Positions 26,949 to 36,037 of a DNA stretch of 64,000 nucleotides are shown here, one piece after another; position 1 is the first letter of the stretch, and each line of letters starts with the position of its first letter. The position numbers and the translations under genes were made by a program. The stretch comes from Geminicoccaceae bacterium (GTDB lineage: Bacteria > Pseudomonadota > Alphaproteobacteria > Geminicoccales > Geminicoccaceae), in assembly GCA_028279345.1 (NCBI GenBank), contig JANQNY010000053.1, positions 36,982 to 100,981 of the forward strand. Direction: 5' to 3'. A model generated the notes under the pieces. That model was not told where the DNA came from. It ran no database searches and saw only the letters and a list, made by a program, of their open reading frames with translations.

Positions 26949-28079
26949 CTACTCCGCGGGCTGGTCGGCGGGGCGTGCAGAGGGGGCGGAGGGTCGCCTG
27001 AAGCGCCTTCGGAGATCGTCCGCGACGCCGAGGATGCCCCTGGGCATGAAGAGCGTGACGAACACAAAGAGCCCGCCGAGGAAAAACAACCAGTACTCGG
27101 GGAACGTGCCGGTGAAGACCGTCTTCGCGTAGTTGACAACCACGGCGCCAAGCGCCGCACCGATCAGCGTGCCGCGCCCGCCGACAGCCACCCAGACGAC
27201 GATCTCGATGGAGTTGGCCGGTGCGAACTCGCCCGGATTGATGATGCCGACCTGTGGCACGTAGAGCGCGCCTGCAACGCCCGCCATCATCGCCGAAAGG
27301 GTGAAGGCGGCGAGCTTGTAGTGGTCCACCCGATAGCCGAGGAAGCGCGTGCGGCTCTCGGCGTCGCGGATTGCCACCAGCACCTTGCCGAAAGTCGAGC
27401 CCGTGACGGCGCGCGCGAGCATGAAGCCGAGGCCCAACGCCGCGGCCGACGCGACAAAGAGCGCGCAGCGCGTCGCGTCCGACTGCAGATCGAAGCCCAG
27501 GATGTCCTTGAAATCGGTGAGACCGTTGTTCCCGCCGAAGCCCATGTCGTTCCTGAAGAACGCGAGCATGAGCGCGTAGGTCATCGCTTGGGTGATGATC
27601 GACAGATAGACGCCCGTGACGCGCGAGCGAAAGGCGAACCAGCCGAAGAGAAAAGCCAGGAGGCCCGGCACCAGCATCACCATGAGCATGGCGAAGAGGA
27701 AGCTGTCGAAGCCGTACCAGTACCAGGGCAGCTCCTGCCAGTTCAGGAACACCATGAAGTCGGGTAGGAGCGGATCGGCATAGACGCCGCGGTCGCCGAT
27801 CTGCCGCATCAGGTACATGCCCATGGCATAGCCGCCGAGCGCGAAGAAGGCGCCGTGGCCCAACGAGAGTATGCCGCAATAGCCCCAGATGAGATCGACG
27901 CTGAGCGCCAGCAGCGCGAAGGTCAGGTACTTGCCCAAGAGGCCCACGACGTAGCTCGAGGCGTGCCAGGGGTGGTCCGGCGGCAGCAACTGGTTGGCGT
28001 AGGGGACAGCCGTCGCGACGACGGCGAGGACGAATAGGAAGGTCCAGCCGGCCGGGCCGATATGTCGGGTGAGCCACAT
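26949..28079 (-). CDS. urtC: Urea ABC transporter permease UrtC
   Basis: 376 residues, a LivM-type permease with about ten hydrophobic segments. The family stretch GYCGILSLGHGAFFALGGYA is present, as is GNNGLTDFKDILGF, typical of UrtC. The ATG overlaps the urtB stop by one base (TGATG). The C-terminus is a basic tail followed by a Pro/Ala-rich end. Confidence 0.93.
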   Translation of the reverse strand: MWLTRHIGPAGWTFLFVLAVVATAVPYANQLLPPDHPWHASSYVVGLLGKYLTFALLALSVDLIWGYCGILSLGHGAFFALGGYAMGMYLMRQIGDRGVYADPLLPDFMVFLNWQELPWYWYGFDSFLFAMLMVMLVPGLLAFLFGWFAFRSRVTGVYLSIITQAMTYALMLAFFRNDMGFGGNNGLTDFKDILGFDLQSDATRCALFVASAAALGLGFMLARAVTGSTFGKVLVAIRDAESRTRFLGYRVDHYKLAAFTLSAMMAGVAGALYVPQVGIINPGEFAPANSIEIVVWVAVGGRGTLIGAALGAVVVNYAKTVFTGTFPEYWLFFLGGLFVFVTLFMPRGILGVADDLRRRFRRPSAPSARPADQPAE

Positions 28080-29686
28080 CAGGCGTCGACCGCCCGGCCC
28101 TTAAGCGCGAAGAGCCCGCGCGGCCGTTTCTGGATGAACAGGATGATGAAGACCAAGACGAAGATCTTGGCGAGCACCGCGCCCGCCCACGGTTCCATGA
28201 GCTTGTTGGCGACACCCAATGTCATGGCCCCGACGAGCGTGCCCCAGAGATTGCCGACCCCGCCGAACACGACGACCATGAAGCTGTCGATGATGTAGGC
28301 TTGGCCGAGATTGGGGCTCACATTGTCGATCTGCGAGAGCGCCACGCCGGCGATGCCGGCAATGCCCGAGCCGAGCCCGAACGTTAGCGCGTCGACCCAG
28401 TTGGTGCGGATCCCCATCGAGCTCGCCATCGCCCGGTTCTGGGTGACCGCGCGCATGTGCAGGCCGAAGCGCGAGCGGCGCAGGAAGACGATGAGCGCTG
28501 CGAACACCGCAAGCGCGAAGAGGATGATGACGACCCGGTTCATGGCGAGGCTCAGCCCGCCGAGCTCGATGGAACCGGTCATCCAGTCGGGCGTGCCGAC
28601 TTGGCGGTTGGTCGGCCCGAAGATCGTGCGCACGGCCTGCTGCAGGATCAACGACAGGCCCCAGGTCGCAAGCAGCGTTTCCAGGGGACGCCCGTAGAGG
28701 AAGCGGATGACGCCGCGCTCGATGGCGACGCCCACGGCGCCGGCGACGAGGAACGCCAGGGGGAGGGCGATGAGCAAGGACCAGTCGAAGAGCCAGGGTG
28801 CCGAGGTGCGGATGATCTCCTGGACCACGAAGGTCGTGTAGGCGCCGAGCATCACCATCTCGCCATGCGCCATGTTGATCACACCCATCACGCCGAAGGT
28901 GATGGCGAGGCCGATCGCGGCGAGCAGCAGCACGGAGCCCAGTGACAGGCCGAAGACCACGTTCTGCGCCATGTTCCAGAGCGCGAGCCGCCGTTCGATC
29001 GCGGCAATGCCGGCCTCGGCGGCTTCCGTGACCGCGGGCGGCGCGTCGCGCGCGACGGTCGCGAGCAGCGCCGACGCTTCCCGATCGCCGCGTTGGGCGA
29101 TCTCGTCGATCGCCTCCAGTCGCACGCTGTCGCTCTCGCCATGGAGTGCTTGGATCGCCGCCCGCGCCAGGATCAGCCGCTCCATGATCTCCGGCTCTTC
29201 CTCGCGCGCGATCGCCTCTTCGAGGAGGGGTAGAGCCGCCGAATCGCGAGCGTTGAACATCGCCTGGGCGGCGCCGGCGCGCACCCGCGGGTCCGGGCTC
29301 AGGAGGGTGAGCTGGCCCAAGGCGGCGTCGATGTCGCGCCGGAGGCTGTTGTTCACGCGGATCTGCCGGGCTTCGCGTCGGCCGACCGTCTCAAGCTCCT
29401 CGCCGGTGAAGACGTCGCTGAGCGCGATATCTCGCCCGGCCCTGGCGCCCCTGACCACGACGCCATCGCTGCGCCGCGTGTAGAGATCGCCCGCCCGCAG
29501 GAGCTCCAGCACAGGTGCGGCTGCGGGGTTGCCGGTGGCGGCCAGGTCGGCGACGGCGCCGGCGGTCTCCCGGAAGTTGCCACCACCGAGCGCATCGACG
29601 AGCGGCCGCAGGTCTTCATCGGCGCGCGCGTTACCGAGCGCCGTCAAGCTCAGCAGCAGGACTGCGCAGGCACAAAACAGTCGCAT
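28079..29686 (-). CDS. urtB: Urea ABC transporter permease UrtB with N-terminal periplasmic helical domain
   Basis: 535 residues from the ATG at 29686. A signal peptide (MRLFCACAVLLLSLTALGNARA) is followed by about 210 residues of helical, HEAT-like repeats typical of long UrtB proteins, then the LivH-type permease domain (ITFGVMGVINMAHGEMVMLG). An in-frame ATG at 29734 overlaps the urtA stop. However, the stretch between contains a perfect 12-base hairpin and would give an odd basic extension before the signal peptide, so the later start is preferred. Confidence 0.92.
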   Translation of the reverse strand: MRLFCACAVLLLSLTALGNARADEDLRPLVDALGGGNFRETAGAVADLAATGNPAAAPVLELLRAGDLYTRRSDGVVVRGARAGRDIALSDVFTGEELETVGRREARQIRVNNSLRRDIDAALGQLTLLSPDPRVRAGAAQAMFNARDSAALPLLEEAIAREEEPEIMERLILARAAIQALHGESDSVRLEAIDEIAQRGDREASALLATVARDAPPAVTEAAEAGIAAIERRLALWNMAQNVVFGLSLGSVLLLAAIGLAITFGVMGVINMAHGEMVMLGAYTTFVVQEIIRTSAPWLFDWSLLIALPLAFLVAGAVGVAIERGVIRFLYGRPLETLLATWGLSLILQQAVRTIFGPTNRQVGTPDWMTGSIELGGLSLAMNRVVIILFALAVFAALIVFLRRSRFGLHMRAVTQNRAMASSMGIRTNWVDALTFGLGSGIAGIAGVALSQIDNVSPNLGQAYIIDSFMVVVFGGVGNLWGTLVGAMTLGVANKLMEPWAGAVLAKIFVLVFIILFIQKRPRGLFALKGRAVDA

Positions 29687-29700
29687 CGCCCGGGAAGCCG

Positions 29701-29726
29701 GCGAGGCCGACCGGGGTCGGCCTCGC
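29701..29726 (-). terminator. Perfect 12-base hairpin between urtA and urtB
   Basis: GCGAGGCCGACC (29701-29712) and GGTCGGCCTCGC (29715-29726) are perfect complements with a 2-base gap. It starts 8 bases past the urtA stop and ends 14 bases before the preferred urtB start. No U-run is seen. It probably protects or partly attenuates the urtA message so that the binding protein is made in excess. Confidence 0.7.
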
Positions 29727-29733
29727 ACGCGCA

Positions 29734-31020
29734 TCAGCTACCGCTGCCGCCACATGTACCGGTGGCGACGTTGAAGTTGCCGCAGCTCATCGGTGCCCGC
29801 CAATCGGCGATGAGGTCCTTCGAGCCTTCGAGATAGTCGGACCAGGCGTCGCCGACGACGAGGCCCGGGGTCTCGTAGACGATCGCGAACTGGCCGTCGT
29901 CCTGGATCTCGCCGATCAGCACGGGCTTGGTGATGTGGTGGTTGGGCATCATCGCCGAATAGCCGCCCGACAGGTTCGGTACCGAGACGCCGATGATGGC
30001 GTCGATGACCGCATCGGGGTCGGTGGTGCCGGCCTTCTCGACGGCCTTCACCCACATGTTGAAGCCGATGTAATGCGCTTCCATCGGATCGTTGGTGACC
30101 CGCTCCTCGTCGCCGATGAATTCGAGCCAAGTGTCGATGAAGTCGTAGTTGGCGTCGGTGTCGACGCTCATGAAGTAGTTCCAGGCAGCGAGGTGCCCGA
30201 CCAGCGGTGCGGTATCGAGCCCAGCCAGCTCCTCCTCGCCGACCGAGAAGGCGACCACCGGAATGTCAGAGGCCGCGACGCCCTGTGCGGCCAGCTCCTT
30301 GTAGAACGGCACGTTGGCGTCGCCATTGATGGTCGAGACGACCGCTGTCTTCTTCCCCTCAGCGCCAAAGTCTTTGATGAATGACACCCGCGTCTGCCAG
30401 TCGGCGTGGCCAAAGGGCGTGTAGTTGATCGAGATGTCCTCATCGGCGACGCCGTGGGACTTGAGGTAGGCTTCGAGAATCTTGTTGGTGGTGCGCGGGT
30501 AGACGTAGTCGGTGCCCTCGAGCACCCACCGCTCGACGCCTTCGACCTCCATCAGATAGTCGACCGCGGGAATGGCTTGCTGGTTCGGTGCAGCGCCCGT
30601 GTAGAACACGTTGCGGGAGCTCTCTTCGCCCTCGTACTGCACCGGGTAGAAGAGCAGGCCGTTCAGCTCCTCGAAGACCGGCAGGACCGACTTGCGCGAC
30701 ACCGAGGTCCAGGTGCCGAATGTAGCGGCCACGCCCTCAACCTCGATGAGCTCGCGCGCCTTCTCCGCGAAGAGCGGCCAGTCCGAGGCGGGGTCGACAA
30801 CCACCGGCTCGAGCTGCATGCCCAGCACGCCGCCCTCCTCGTTCTGCTGCTCGATGAGCATCAGCATGACGTCCTTCAAGGTCGTCTCGCTGATCGCCAT
30901 GGTGCCGGAAAGCGAGTGAAGGATGCCGACCTTGATGGTCTCCTGGGCATAGGCGCTGTGGAGCGCCGTCGATGCCATAAGGAGGCCGGTCGCCGCGGCA
31001 AGAATGGCTGGACGGTTCAT
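29734..31020 (-). CDS. urtA: Urea ABC transporter substrate-binding protein UrtA
   Basis: 428 residues from the ATG at 31020, with a Sec signal peptide ending SAYA-Q and no lipobox Cys. Diagnostic stretches are KVGILHSLSGTMAISETTLK and FYPVQYEGEESS. The C-terminal tail carries two Cys (SCGNFNVATGTC). It is first in the operon, about 30 bases downstream of the predicted start point of a sigma-54 promoter, so expression should rise under nitrogen limitation. Confidence 0.94.
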   Translation of the reverse strand: MNRPAILAAATGLLMASTALHSAYAQETIKVGILHSLSGTMAISETTLKDVMLMLIEQQNEEGGVLGMQLEPVVVDPASDWPLFAEKARELIEVEGVAATFGTWTSVSRKSVLPVFEELNGLLFYPVQYEGEESSRNVFYTGAAPNQQAIPAVDYLMEVEGVERWVLEGTDYVYPRTTNKILEAYLKSHGVADEDISINYTPFGHADWQTRVSFIKDFGAEGKKTAVVSTINGDANVPFYKELAAQGVAASDIPVVAFSVGEEELAGLDTAPLVGHLAAWNYFMSVDTDANYDFIDTWLEFIGDEERVTNDPMEAHYIGFNMWVKAVEKAGTTDPDAVIDAIIGVSVPNLSGGYSAMMPNHHITKPVLIGEIQDDGQFAIVYETPGLVVGDAWSDYLEGSKDLIADWRAPMSCGNFNVATGTCGGSGS

Positions 31021-31062
31021 GGTCGTGCGTGCTCCCGCAGTCTTGATGATGCCGTGTGCAGC

Positions 31063-31078
31063 GCAACCTTCGTGCCAA
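31063..31078 (-). promoter_or_regulatory. Sigma-54 (RpoN) promoter of urtABCDE
   Basis: On the minus strand the sequence reads TTGGCACG, four bases, TTGC. This matches the -24/-12 consensus (TGGCACG-N4-TTGC) at every invariant position, with the GG and GC elements correctly spaced. The predicted start point near 31051 leaves a leader of about 30 bases before the urtA ATG. Known urt operons are activated by nitrogen limitation through NtrC. No clear NtrC site was found upstream. Confidence 0.8.
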
Positions 31079-31302
31079 GCGCGCAACTTCGGGTTCTTCG
31101 TCACGTCGCTGGCCGCATTTGCTGTGCGCATGATCAACGCTGTCGCCCGTGCTTAATCTTTGAGCACCGATGCCGTCTCGACGGCGTGCCGGGCACCCGT
31201 CGTTGACGGCCAGCCGCGCGGGAGCTGCTGGTCGGCCGCGCGATCAGGGTCTAGCTTGGATCAGCGCCCACTTCCGAACGCGCCAATTGTTGGAACGACG
31301 GG

Positions 31303-31896
31303 ATGTCCAGCTCAGAACCGCTCACGTTCCTCCTCGCGCTCGGCTCGGTCCGGAGCGACCGGCAAGGCGGCCGGCTTGCCGAGCTGCTCAGCCGTCGCAT
31401 CGAGGCGTTGGGTCACCGACCGGCGCTCGCCGACCCGCGCGACTTCGAGCTGCCGCTCTTGGACCGCATGTACAAGGAGTATGCGCCTGGTTCGGCGCCA
31501 CCGGCGATGGTGCGTCTGGCCGATCTGATCCGCACGGCCGACGGTGTGGTGGTCGTGTCCGCCGAGTACAATCACGGCATCCCGGCGGCGCTGAAAAACC
31601 TGCTGGATCATTTCCTTGAGGAGTGGTTCCACCGCCCGGCGGCGATCGCAACCTACTCGGCGGGTCGGTTCGGCGGAGTCCGCGCGGCGATGCAGCTCCG
31701 CATGACGCTCGCCGAGCTCGGGATGCCGACCATCTCTTCGCTGCTGCCGGTGCCGGAGATCGGCAAGGCGATCGCGGAGGACGGCACCGACCAGACCGAG
31801 TGGCTCACAGGCGCGGCCGACAAGTTCTTGACCGAGCTGGCCTGGTGGGCGGAGGCGGCACGTCGGCAGAAGGCGGCTGTAGGCGAACCCTACTAA
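31303..31896 (+). CDS. NADPH-dependent FMN reductase family protein
   Basis: 197 residues, flavodoxin-like fold. The N-terminal phosphate-binding loop is GSVRSDRQGGRLAELL, and SAEYNHGIPAALKNLLDH is the family signature that contacts the flavin. The role may be FMN, quinone or azo-dye reduction. It is divergent from urtA across about 280 bases that hold the sigma-54 promoter, and convergent with the DUF3604 gene. Confidence 0.88.
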   Translation: MSSSEPLTFLLALGSVRSDRQGGRLAELLSRRIEALGHRPALADPRDFELPLLDRMYKEYAPGSAPPAMVRLADLIRTADGVVVVSAEYNHGIPAALKNLLDHFLEEWFHRPAAIATYSAGRFGGVRAAMQLRMTLAELGMPTISSLLPVPEIGKAIAEDGTDQTEWLTGAADKFLTELAWWAEAARRQKAAVGEPY

Positions 31897-31915
31897 GCGT
31901 TTGGCGCGGACGTCA

Positions 31916-34219
31916 TCAGCGGAAGACGTAGATCGGGCTCGACCAGGCGCGCGTGCCATCCTCCAGGCTCACGCGCACGAAGAGTGGGTTGTCGGCATCC
32001 GCAATCAGCTCCGGGCGCACCGTTCCGGCAAAGCGCAGGGTGGCGGTCGCCTCGGGCACGCGAAAGACACGGAGCGTGCGCGGCAACTCGCCGTCGGCAT
32101 CGACCACGTGATCGTCGAGGCCGATCTCGGCGAGCCCCACGTCCAGCTTCAGGAGCGGCGTCTCGACCGTCAGCCGTCCTCTGTAGCTATCCTCGAGCAG
32201 CACATCGAACCCGGCGAGGTTGCCGGTCGTCGTCGAGCGCCAGGCGAGGCCATCATCGCCGACCCGGTCGAGCGTCTTGTCGCCATTGAAGAAGGCGATC
32301 GGGGTGGCGTCGACGATGCGGTTGTTCTCGACGCGCGCATGGCCGTCCCAGATCACCTGACGGAAGCGGCCGCGATAGGTAGCGCCTTCCCAGAGCACGC
32401 GTAGCCGACGACCGAGGTCGGCGGGCCCATAGGGCTGCCTCGTGGCGATCAGCTCTCTGCCGTTGAAGATCTCGACCCGCTCGATCGACGCTGCGGCCGA
32501 GACCTCGAACGTGAGCTCGAGACCGCCTTCGGGCAGATGCACGATATCGCCCATGAGGGCTTCGTTGCCCGATGTTCCTGACGCGGGACCCAGGGCCGGA
32601 TCGTCGCCGTAGATCGTGCCGGGCGATTCCAGCCGTGCCCGAACGTCGAGTAGGAGCCTGCCGCTGGGGCCGCCGCTGGTGGCGTAGTGCCGTCGCCTCC
32701 TCAGGCATTCGAGCAGCGTTGCCCGGTCGAGCTTGGGCATGAGGTAGCACGTTAGGCCGCCGATGGCACCGAACAGGCCGGCGCCCGGGTAGCTGGCGCC
32801 CGGGCGGCCCTTGTGGCCGTCGGAGTTGGCGACGATGCCGACGCGGTAGCCGGCATCGAGCGCGTCGTGCACCAGCCACTCGAAGGTTCCCCAGGACGAG
32901 TGCACCTCCACCGACTTCTCGAAGCGACCGTCATGCGCCTGGAGGATGTCGGCATAGCGGCCGCCGCAATGGGCGAAGCCCACCACGTCCCACTCCTCCG
33001 CTGAGGCGAATGCGGCGAAGAGGTCGGCGGCCGTCGTGCAGTCCGTCTCGATATCGCTCCGGTCGTCGACGAGCGCATGGGACGAGCGCCTGAGTGTTCG
33101 TCCCTCATTCGGGAAGTAGACATTGCGGTCGCCACCAAGCGCGGTGTTCCCGGACCACTCGTAGCCGGGCAGTGCTACGAACCGCCCAGGCTCGTCGAAG
33201 GCGGCCGTGAGCCGGTTCAGCTCCGCCCAGAACCCGGCGGTGATCTGGAAGTCGTTGCCCTGGTGCGCGCAGGCATCGACGAAGGCGAGGTCGCGCGCGA
33301 AGCGGAAATAGGCGTCGGCGCTGTTGTTGCCGATCGTCTCTTCGGACTGGCCGTGGAGGTCGCCCCAGAAATGGACCAGGTCCGTCGCCTCGGCGAAGCG
33401 GATCGGATTGGTCCGAAACGCGTGACCCTCGGAATCGGTCAGCACCAAGTGCGCGTCGCCCGCGGCGGTGCCCTGGAGCCCTGCGACCTCGACCGCACGG
33501 GCACCCGGCACCAGCCAGACGCGCTCCGGAACGCCGCTGATCGGGCCCGCGGTCTCGACGACGAACGCCTCGTCGCAACGATCCGACGGGTTCCCCCACC
33601 GGTCCTCGCCCTTGAGCTTGAGCGCGAAGGTTTCGTCGACCCGGCGCAGCGTCGGGATGGCCGCCACGTAGCGCGCCGGCGGGCCGGGAACGATCTCGAT
33701 CGTCGGCTGATCCGGCAAAGGCTGGAAGTTGAAGGTGGCGATAGGGTCCACCAGCAGGCGGAACTCAAAGCTCTCCTCGCAGAAGGTCTGGAGGCGCATG
33801 CCGGGCGAGCCGCGCGAGCGATCGCCCAGGCGAATGGTGATCCGATCCCCCTCGCGCAGATAACCGCGCACCACCTTGATCCAGAGGGTGCGGTCCCACG
33901 GGCGGATGTTGCCCTTGGGATCGAACCGGGTTTCGAGGACCGCGCCGTTGGAGGCTTCGACCGTCGTGAAGCCGGTTGCCTCGGGGTCGTCGAACTGTGG
34001 GTTCGACTGGTCCGAGGCGAACCTGAAGCAGAGGCGCAGCGAGCCGGTGTCGTCGATGCCATACCGGCCGGCCGCGTAGGTGAGCGTGAAGCTCTGGAAG
34101 GACCCGGCCTCGAAGCTGCCGCAAGGCTCCAACGCGGCCGTACCGAGCAACTCAGGGGCGATCGGCTCGCGCAAGGCGCCACTATCGACGCCCATGGACC
34201 AGGCCGCCTTCTCCGCCAT
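31916..34219 (-). CDS. DUF3604/PHP-like metal-dependent protein
   Basis: 767 residues. The central and C-terminal part has the DUF3604 pattern with PHP-like metal motifs: HFWGDLHGQS for the first His/Asp cluster, VGFAHCGGRY and VEVHSSWGT in the middle, and VANSDGHKGRPG near the end. The N-terminal 270 residues look beta-rich and may be a carbohydrate-binding or Ig-like region. There is no signal peptide, so it is probably cytoplasmic. It lies 31 bases downstream of the aconitase X genes on the same strand and may be co-expressed with them. The activity of the family is not established to my knowledge; hydrolase is a guess. Confidence 0.8.
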   Translation of the reverse strand: MAEKAAWSMGVDSGALREPIAPELLGTAALEPCGSFEAGSFQSFTLTYAAGRYGIDDTGSLRLCFRFASDQSNPQFDDPEATGFTTVEASNGAVLETRFDPKGNIRPWDRTLWIKVVRGYLREGDRITIRLGDRSRGSPGMRLQTFCEESFEFRLLVDPIATFNFQPLPDQPTIEIVPGPPARYVAAIPTLRRVDETFALKLKGEDRWGNPSDRCDEAFVVETAGPISGVPERVWLVPGARAVEVAGLQGTAAGDAHLVLTDSEGHAFRTNPIRFAEATDLVHFWGDLHGQSEETIGNNSADAYFRFARDLAFVDACAHQGNDFQITAGFWAELNRLTAAFDEPGRFVALPGYEWSGNTALGGDRNVYFPNEGRTLRRSSHALVDDRSDIETDCTTAADLFAAFASAEEWDVVGFAHCGGRYADILQAHDGRFEKSVEVHSSWGTFEWLVHDALDAGYRVGIVANSDGHKGRPGASYPGAGLFGAIGGLTCYLMPKLDRATLLECLRRRRHYATSGGPSGRLLLDVRARLESPGTIYGDDPALGPASGTSGNEALMGDIVHLPEGGLELTFEVSAAASIERVEIFNGRELIATRQPYGPADLGRRLRVLWEGATYRGRFRQVIWDGHARVENNRIVDATPIAFFNGDKTLDRVGDDGLAWRSTTTGNLAGFDVLLEDSYRGRLTVETPLLKLDVGLAEIGLDDHVVDADGELPRTLRVFRVPEATATLRFAGTVRPELIADADNPLFVRVSLEDGTRAWSSPIYVFR

Positions 34220-34250
34220 TCCCGCCTCCCGCGCGCGTTCTTGTCCTTGT

Positions 34251-34661
34251 TTAGCCGACCGTCACCGACCCGGCCTCTGGGTCGACGTGGACCCGCTCGC
34301 CGGTCCGGATGAGCTGCGTGACGTCACCGTCGTCGAACCGGTCGCAGATCGCCATGCCGGCGAGGGCCGCACCCTGCGCGAGGATCGGGTTGAACCGATT
34401 GAACAAGATAGCCACCGGCGCGACGCCGCGCGCCCGCATCTCGTGTAGCATCCAAGCCGACGCGACGCCGCCCTTGGCGGTGTTCACCACCAGCACCTTG
34501 CCGACATAGCTCTGCCCGTAGAGCTGGTGCTGCGGCCTGGAGAAGACGCCCTTCAGCCGGTCGAGATCGTAGCGGGCGGAAAAGTTGTCGTCGGTGACCA
34601 GCGCCTCCCCCTCGACGGGAGGGCCGACGCCTGGGTGGCAGCGGAGCACGCGCGCGGTCAT
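34251..34661 (-). CDS. Aconitase X small (swivel) subunit, DUF126 family
   Basis: 136 residues from the ATG at 34661, overlapping the large-subunit stop by 4 bases (ATGA). It has the swivel-domain pattern with FSRPQHQLYGQSYVGKVLVV and TAKGGVASAWMLHEM, then a late ICDRFDD. In characterised bacterial aconitase X enzymes the two parts act together as a dehydratase, for example on cis-3-hydroxy-L-proline; archaeal ones act on mevalonate 5-phosphate. Here the genetic context points to a carboxylate route instead. Confidence 0.85.
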   Translation of the reverse strand: MTARVLRCHPGVGPPVEGEALVTDDNFSARYDLDRLKGVFSRPQHQLYGQSYVGKVLVVNTAKGGVASAWMLHEMRARGVAPVAILFNRFNPILAQGAALAGMAICDRFDDGDVTQLIRTGERVHVDPEAGSVTVG

Positions 34662-35902
34662 GGGCAGCGCCCGGCGACGGCGGCATCGACGCAGCCTTCC
34701 ATGCTCAAGAGCGACGGCGCGTAGCCATAGCCGCCAAGGATGTTGACGAGCTTTGCCGAGTTGGAGAGCAGCCGGCGCCAGCCATTGGCCTCGGCCATCT
34801 CGCGCGCGTAGCTCTGATAGAAGCACATGCCGCGCAGGACGAGGGCACCGCTCGCCTCGATGCGCTCGGTGAGCCGCAGGCGATCGGCATCGGCGGCGAC
34901 CGCCGGTGAGGTGACCACGAGCAGCGTTGTCTCGGAATGCACCCGGCGGCCGTCGAGCAGGTCCGCCACCTGCTGCATCTCTACCAGCGACAATTGCGGG
35001 GCGGCAAAGACCACCACATCGACCGTCTCGCCGGAGGCGTCGTAGTCGCCGAAGAAGGTGCGCAGCTGCTCCGCCGTGACATCCTCCGCCGGCAGCGTCT
35101 CCGGGTCGCAGACCGCGTCGAGGATCGGCGCCTCTGGCGTGATGCCGACCAGATGGAAGAGCGGCACCGAGCCGAAGCTCGCCATCGCCGCACCGAAGTG
35201 CTTGAGCGCGTCCGAGCCGGGCGGCTCCTCGATGCCCTCGATCACCGGCACGGACCAATACGAGCCCGCGCGCCTCCCGATCAATGCGCCGAGCGCACCC
35301 CACTCGGCGAGATCGGACGGTTGCGCACGGACGTGGAAGAGGTGCGTGCCGACGCGGTGCTTGTCGAGATGGAGACCGTAGCGTGGTGTTCGGCCGGTGA
35401 GCGCTGCGGCGAGCGCCGACGGGCCGCCTTCGAAGTTCGACCGGGCACCGAGGACGCTGTTCGAGTAGATCACCACGCCCGTGTCGCCATAGGCCTGATG
35501 CTCGCCAAGCAAGGGCGGCATGATGGTCTGGTAGTTGATGCAGGTGTCGGTCATCAACACGCCGAGCGCTTCGAACGCGTCGATCGCGCGGCGCTCGAGC
35601 ACAGCCATCGCGTCGGTTTGCCCGAGCTTCCGATAGTGCCGGAAATCGATGCCGCGCGGATCGGTGATCGTCGGCACCCGCACGCGGCGGTGCTCGGCCG
35701 GCGCTTTGGCGAGGTCCTCAAGGAAAGTCACGCCAGCCTCGCCGAGGCTCTCGGTGTCGGCCATGATATGGGCTTGATGCACCTCGACGAAGTCCTGCGC
35801 ATCGAAGCAGCGACCCACCTGGAGCATGTGCTCCATCGCCCAGCGGCGGGGGGTGCCGAGGTCGCCCGCGAGCATGGCTTCCTCAGTATCGGTCAAGCGC
35901 AT
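34658..35902 (-). CDS. Aconitase X catalytic (large) subunit, DUF521 family
   Basis: 414 residues. Family pattern is seen in MLAGDLGTPRRWAMEHMLQV at the N-terminus, then TDTCINYQ (C121), AVCDPETLP (C265) and GMCFYQSY (C360). These three Cys are candidate ligands for the iron-sulphur cluster of the family. SVLGARSNFEGGPSAL is also typical. It should act as a hydro-lyase with the small subunit. It is transcribed divergently from the SDH-like operon over 135 bases, which suggests common control. No hydroxyproline racemase or proline reductase gene is nearby, so the known proline role is not supported. Confidence 0.85.
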   Translation of the reverse strand: MRLTDTEEAMLAGDLGTPRRWAMEHMLQVGRCFDAQDFVEVHQAHIMADTESLGEAGVTFLEDLAKAPAEHRRVRVPTITDPRGIDFRHYRKLGQTDAMAVLERRAIDAFEALGVLMTDTCINYQTIMPPLLGEHQAYGDTGVVIYSNSVLGARSNFEGGPSALAAALTGRTPRYGLHLDKHRVGTHLFHVRAQPSDLAEWGALGALIGRRAGSYWSVPVIEGIEEPPGSDALKHFGAAMASFGSVPLFHLVGITPEAPILDAVCDPETLPAEDVTAEQLRTFFGDYDASGETVDVVVFAAPQLSLVEMQQVADLLDGRRVHSETTLLVVTSPAVAADADRLRLTERIEASGALVLRGMCFYQSYAREMAEANGWRRLLSNSAKLVNILGGYGYAPSLLSMEGCVDAAVAGRCP

Positions 35903-35987
35903 GCGTTCCTCCCGGTGTCGGTGCTAGCAGCGGCCCTCGCGCGCGACAAGCGAGCGCAGCGGTGCCCCAAGACGGTTGTGACCCGGA

Positions 35988-36015
35988 TCGACCTTCGGTT
36001 AAGGACTTCTATAAG
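35988..36015 (+). promoter_or_regulatory. Candidate sigma-70 promoter of the SDH-like operon
   Basis: TATAAG (36010-36015) is a good -10 element, and TCGACC (35988-35993) is an acceptable -35 at a 16-base spacing. They lie 23 bases before the GTG of the iron-sulphur subunit, which also has GGGAGG upstream. They sit in the 135-base gap between divergent gene groups. Confidence 0.45.
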
Positions 36016-36037
36016 ACTTGCTCAGTAGGGAGGCAGC

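Noticed and set aside
31149..31167. Inverted repeat GTGCT-N9-AGCAC upstream of the urt sigma-54 promoter
   Set aside because: Considered as an NtrC site, but the half-sites are in the opposite order to the usual GCAC...GTGC arrangement.
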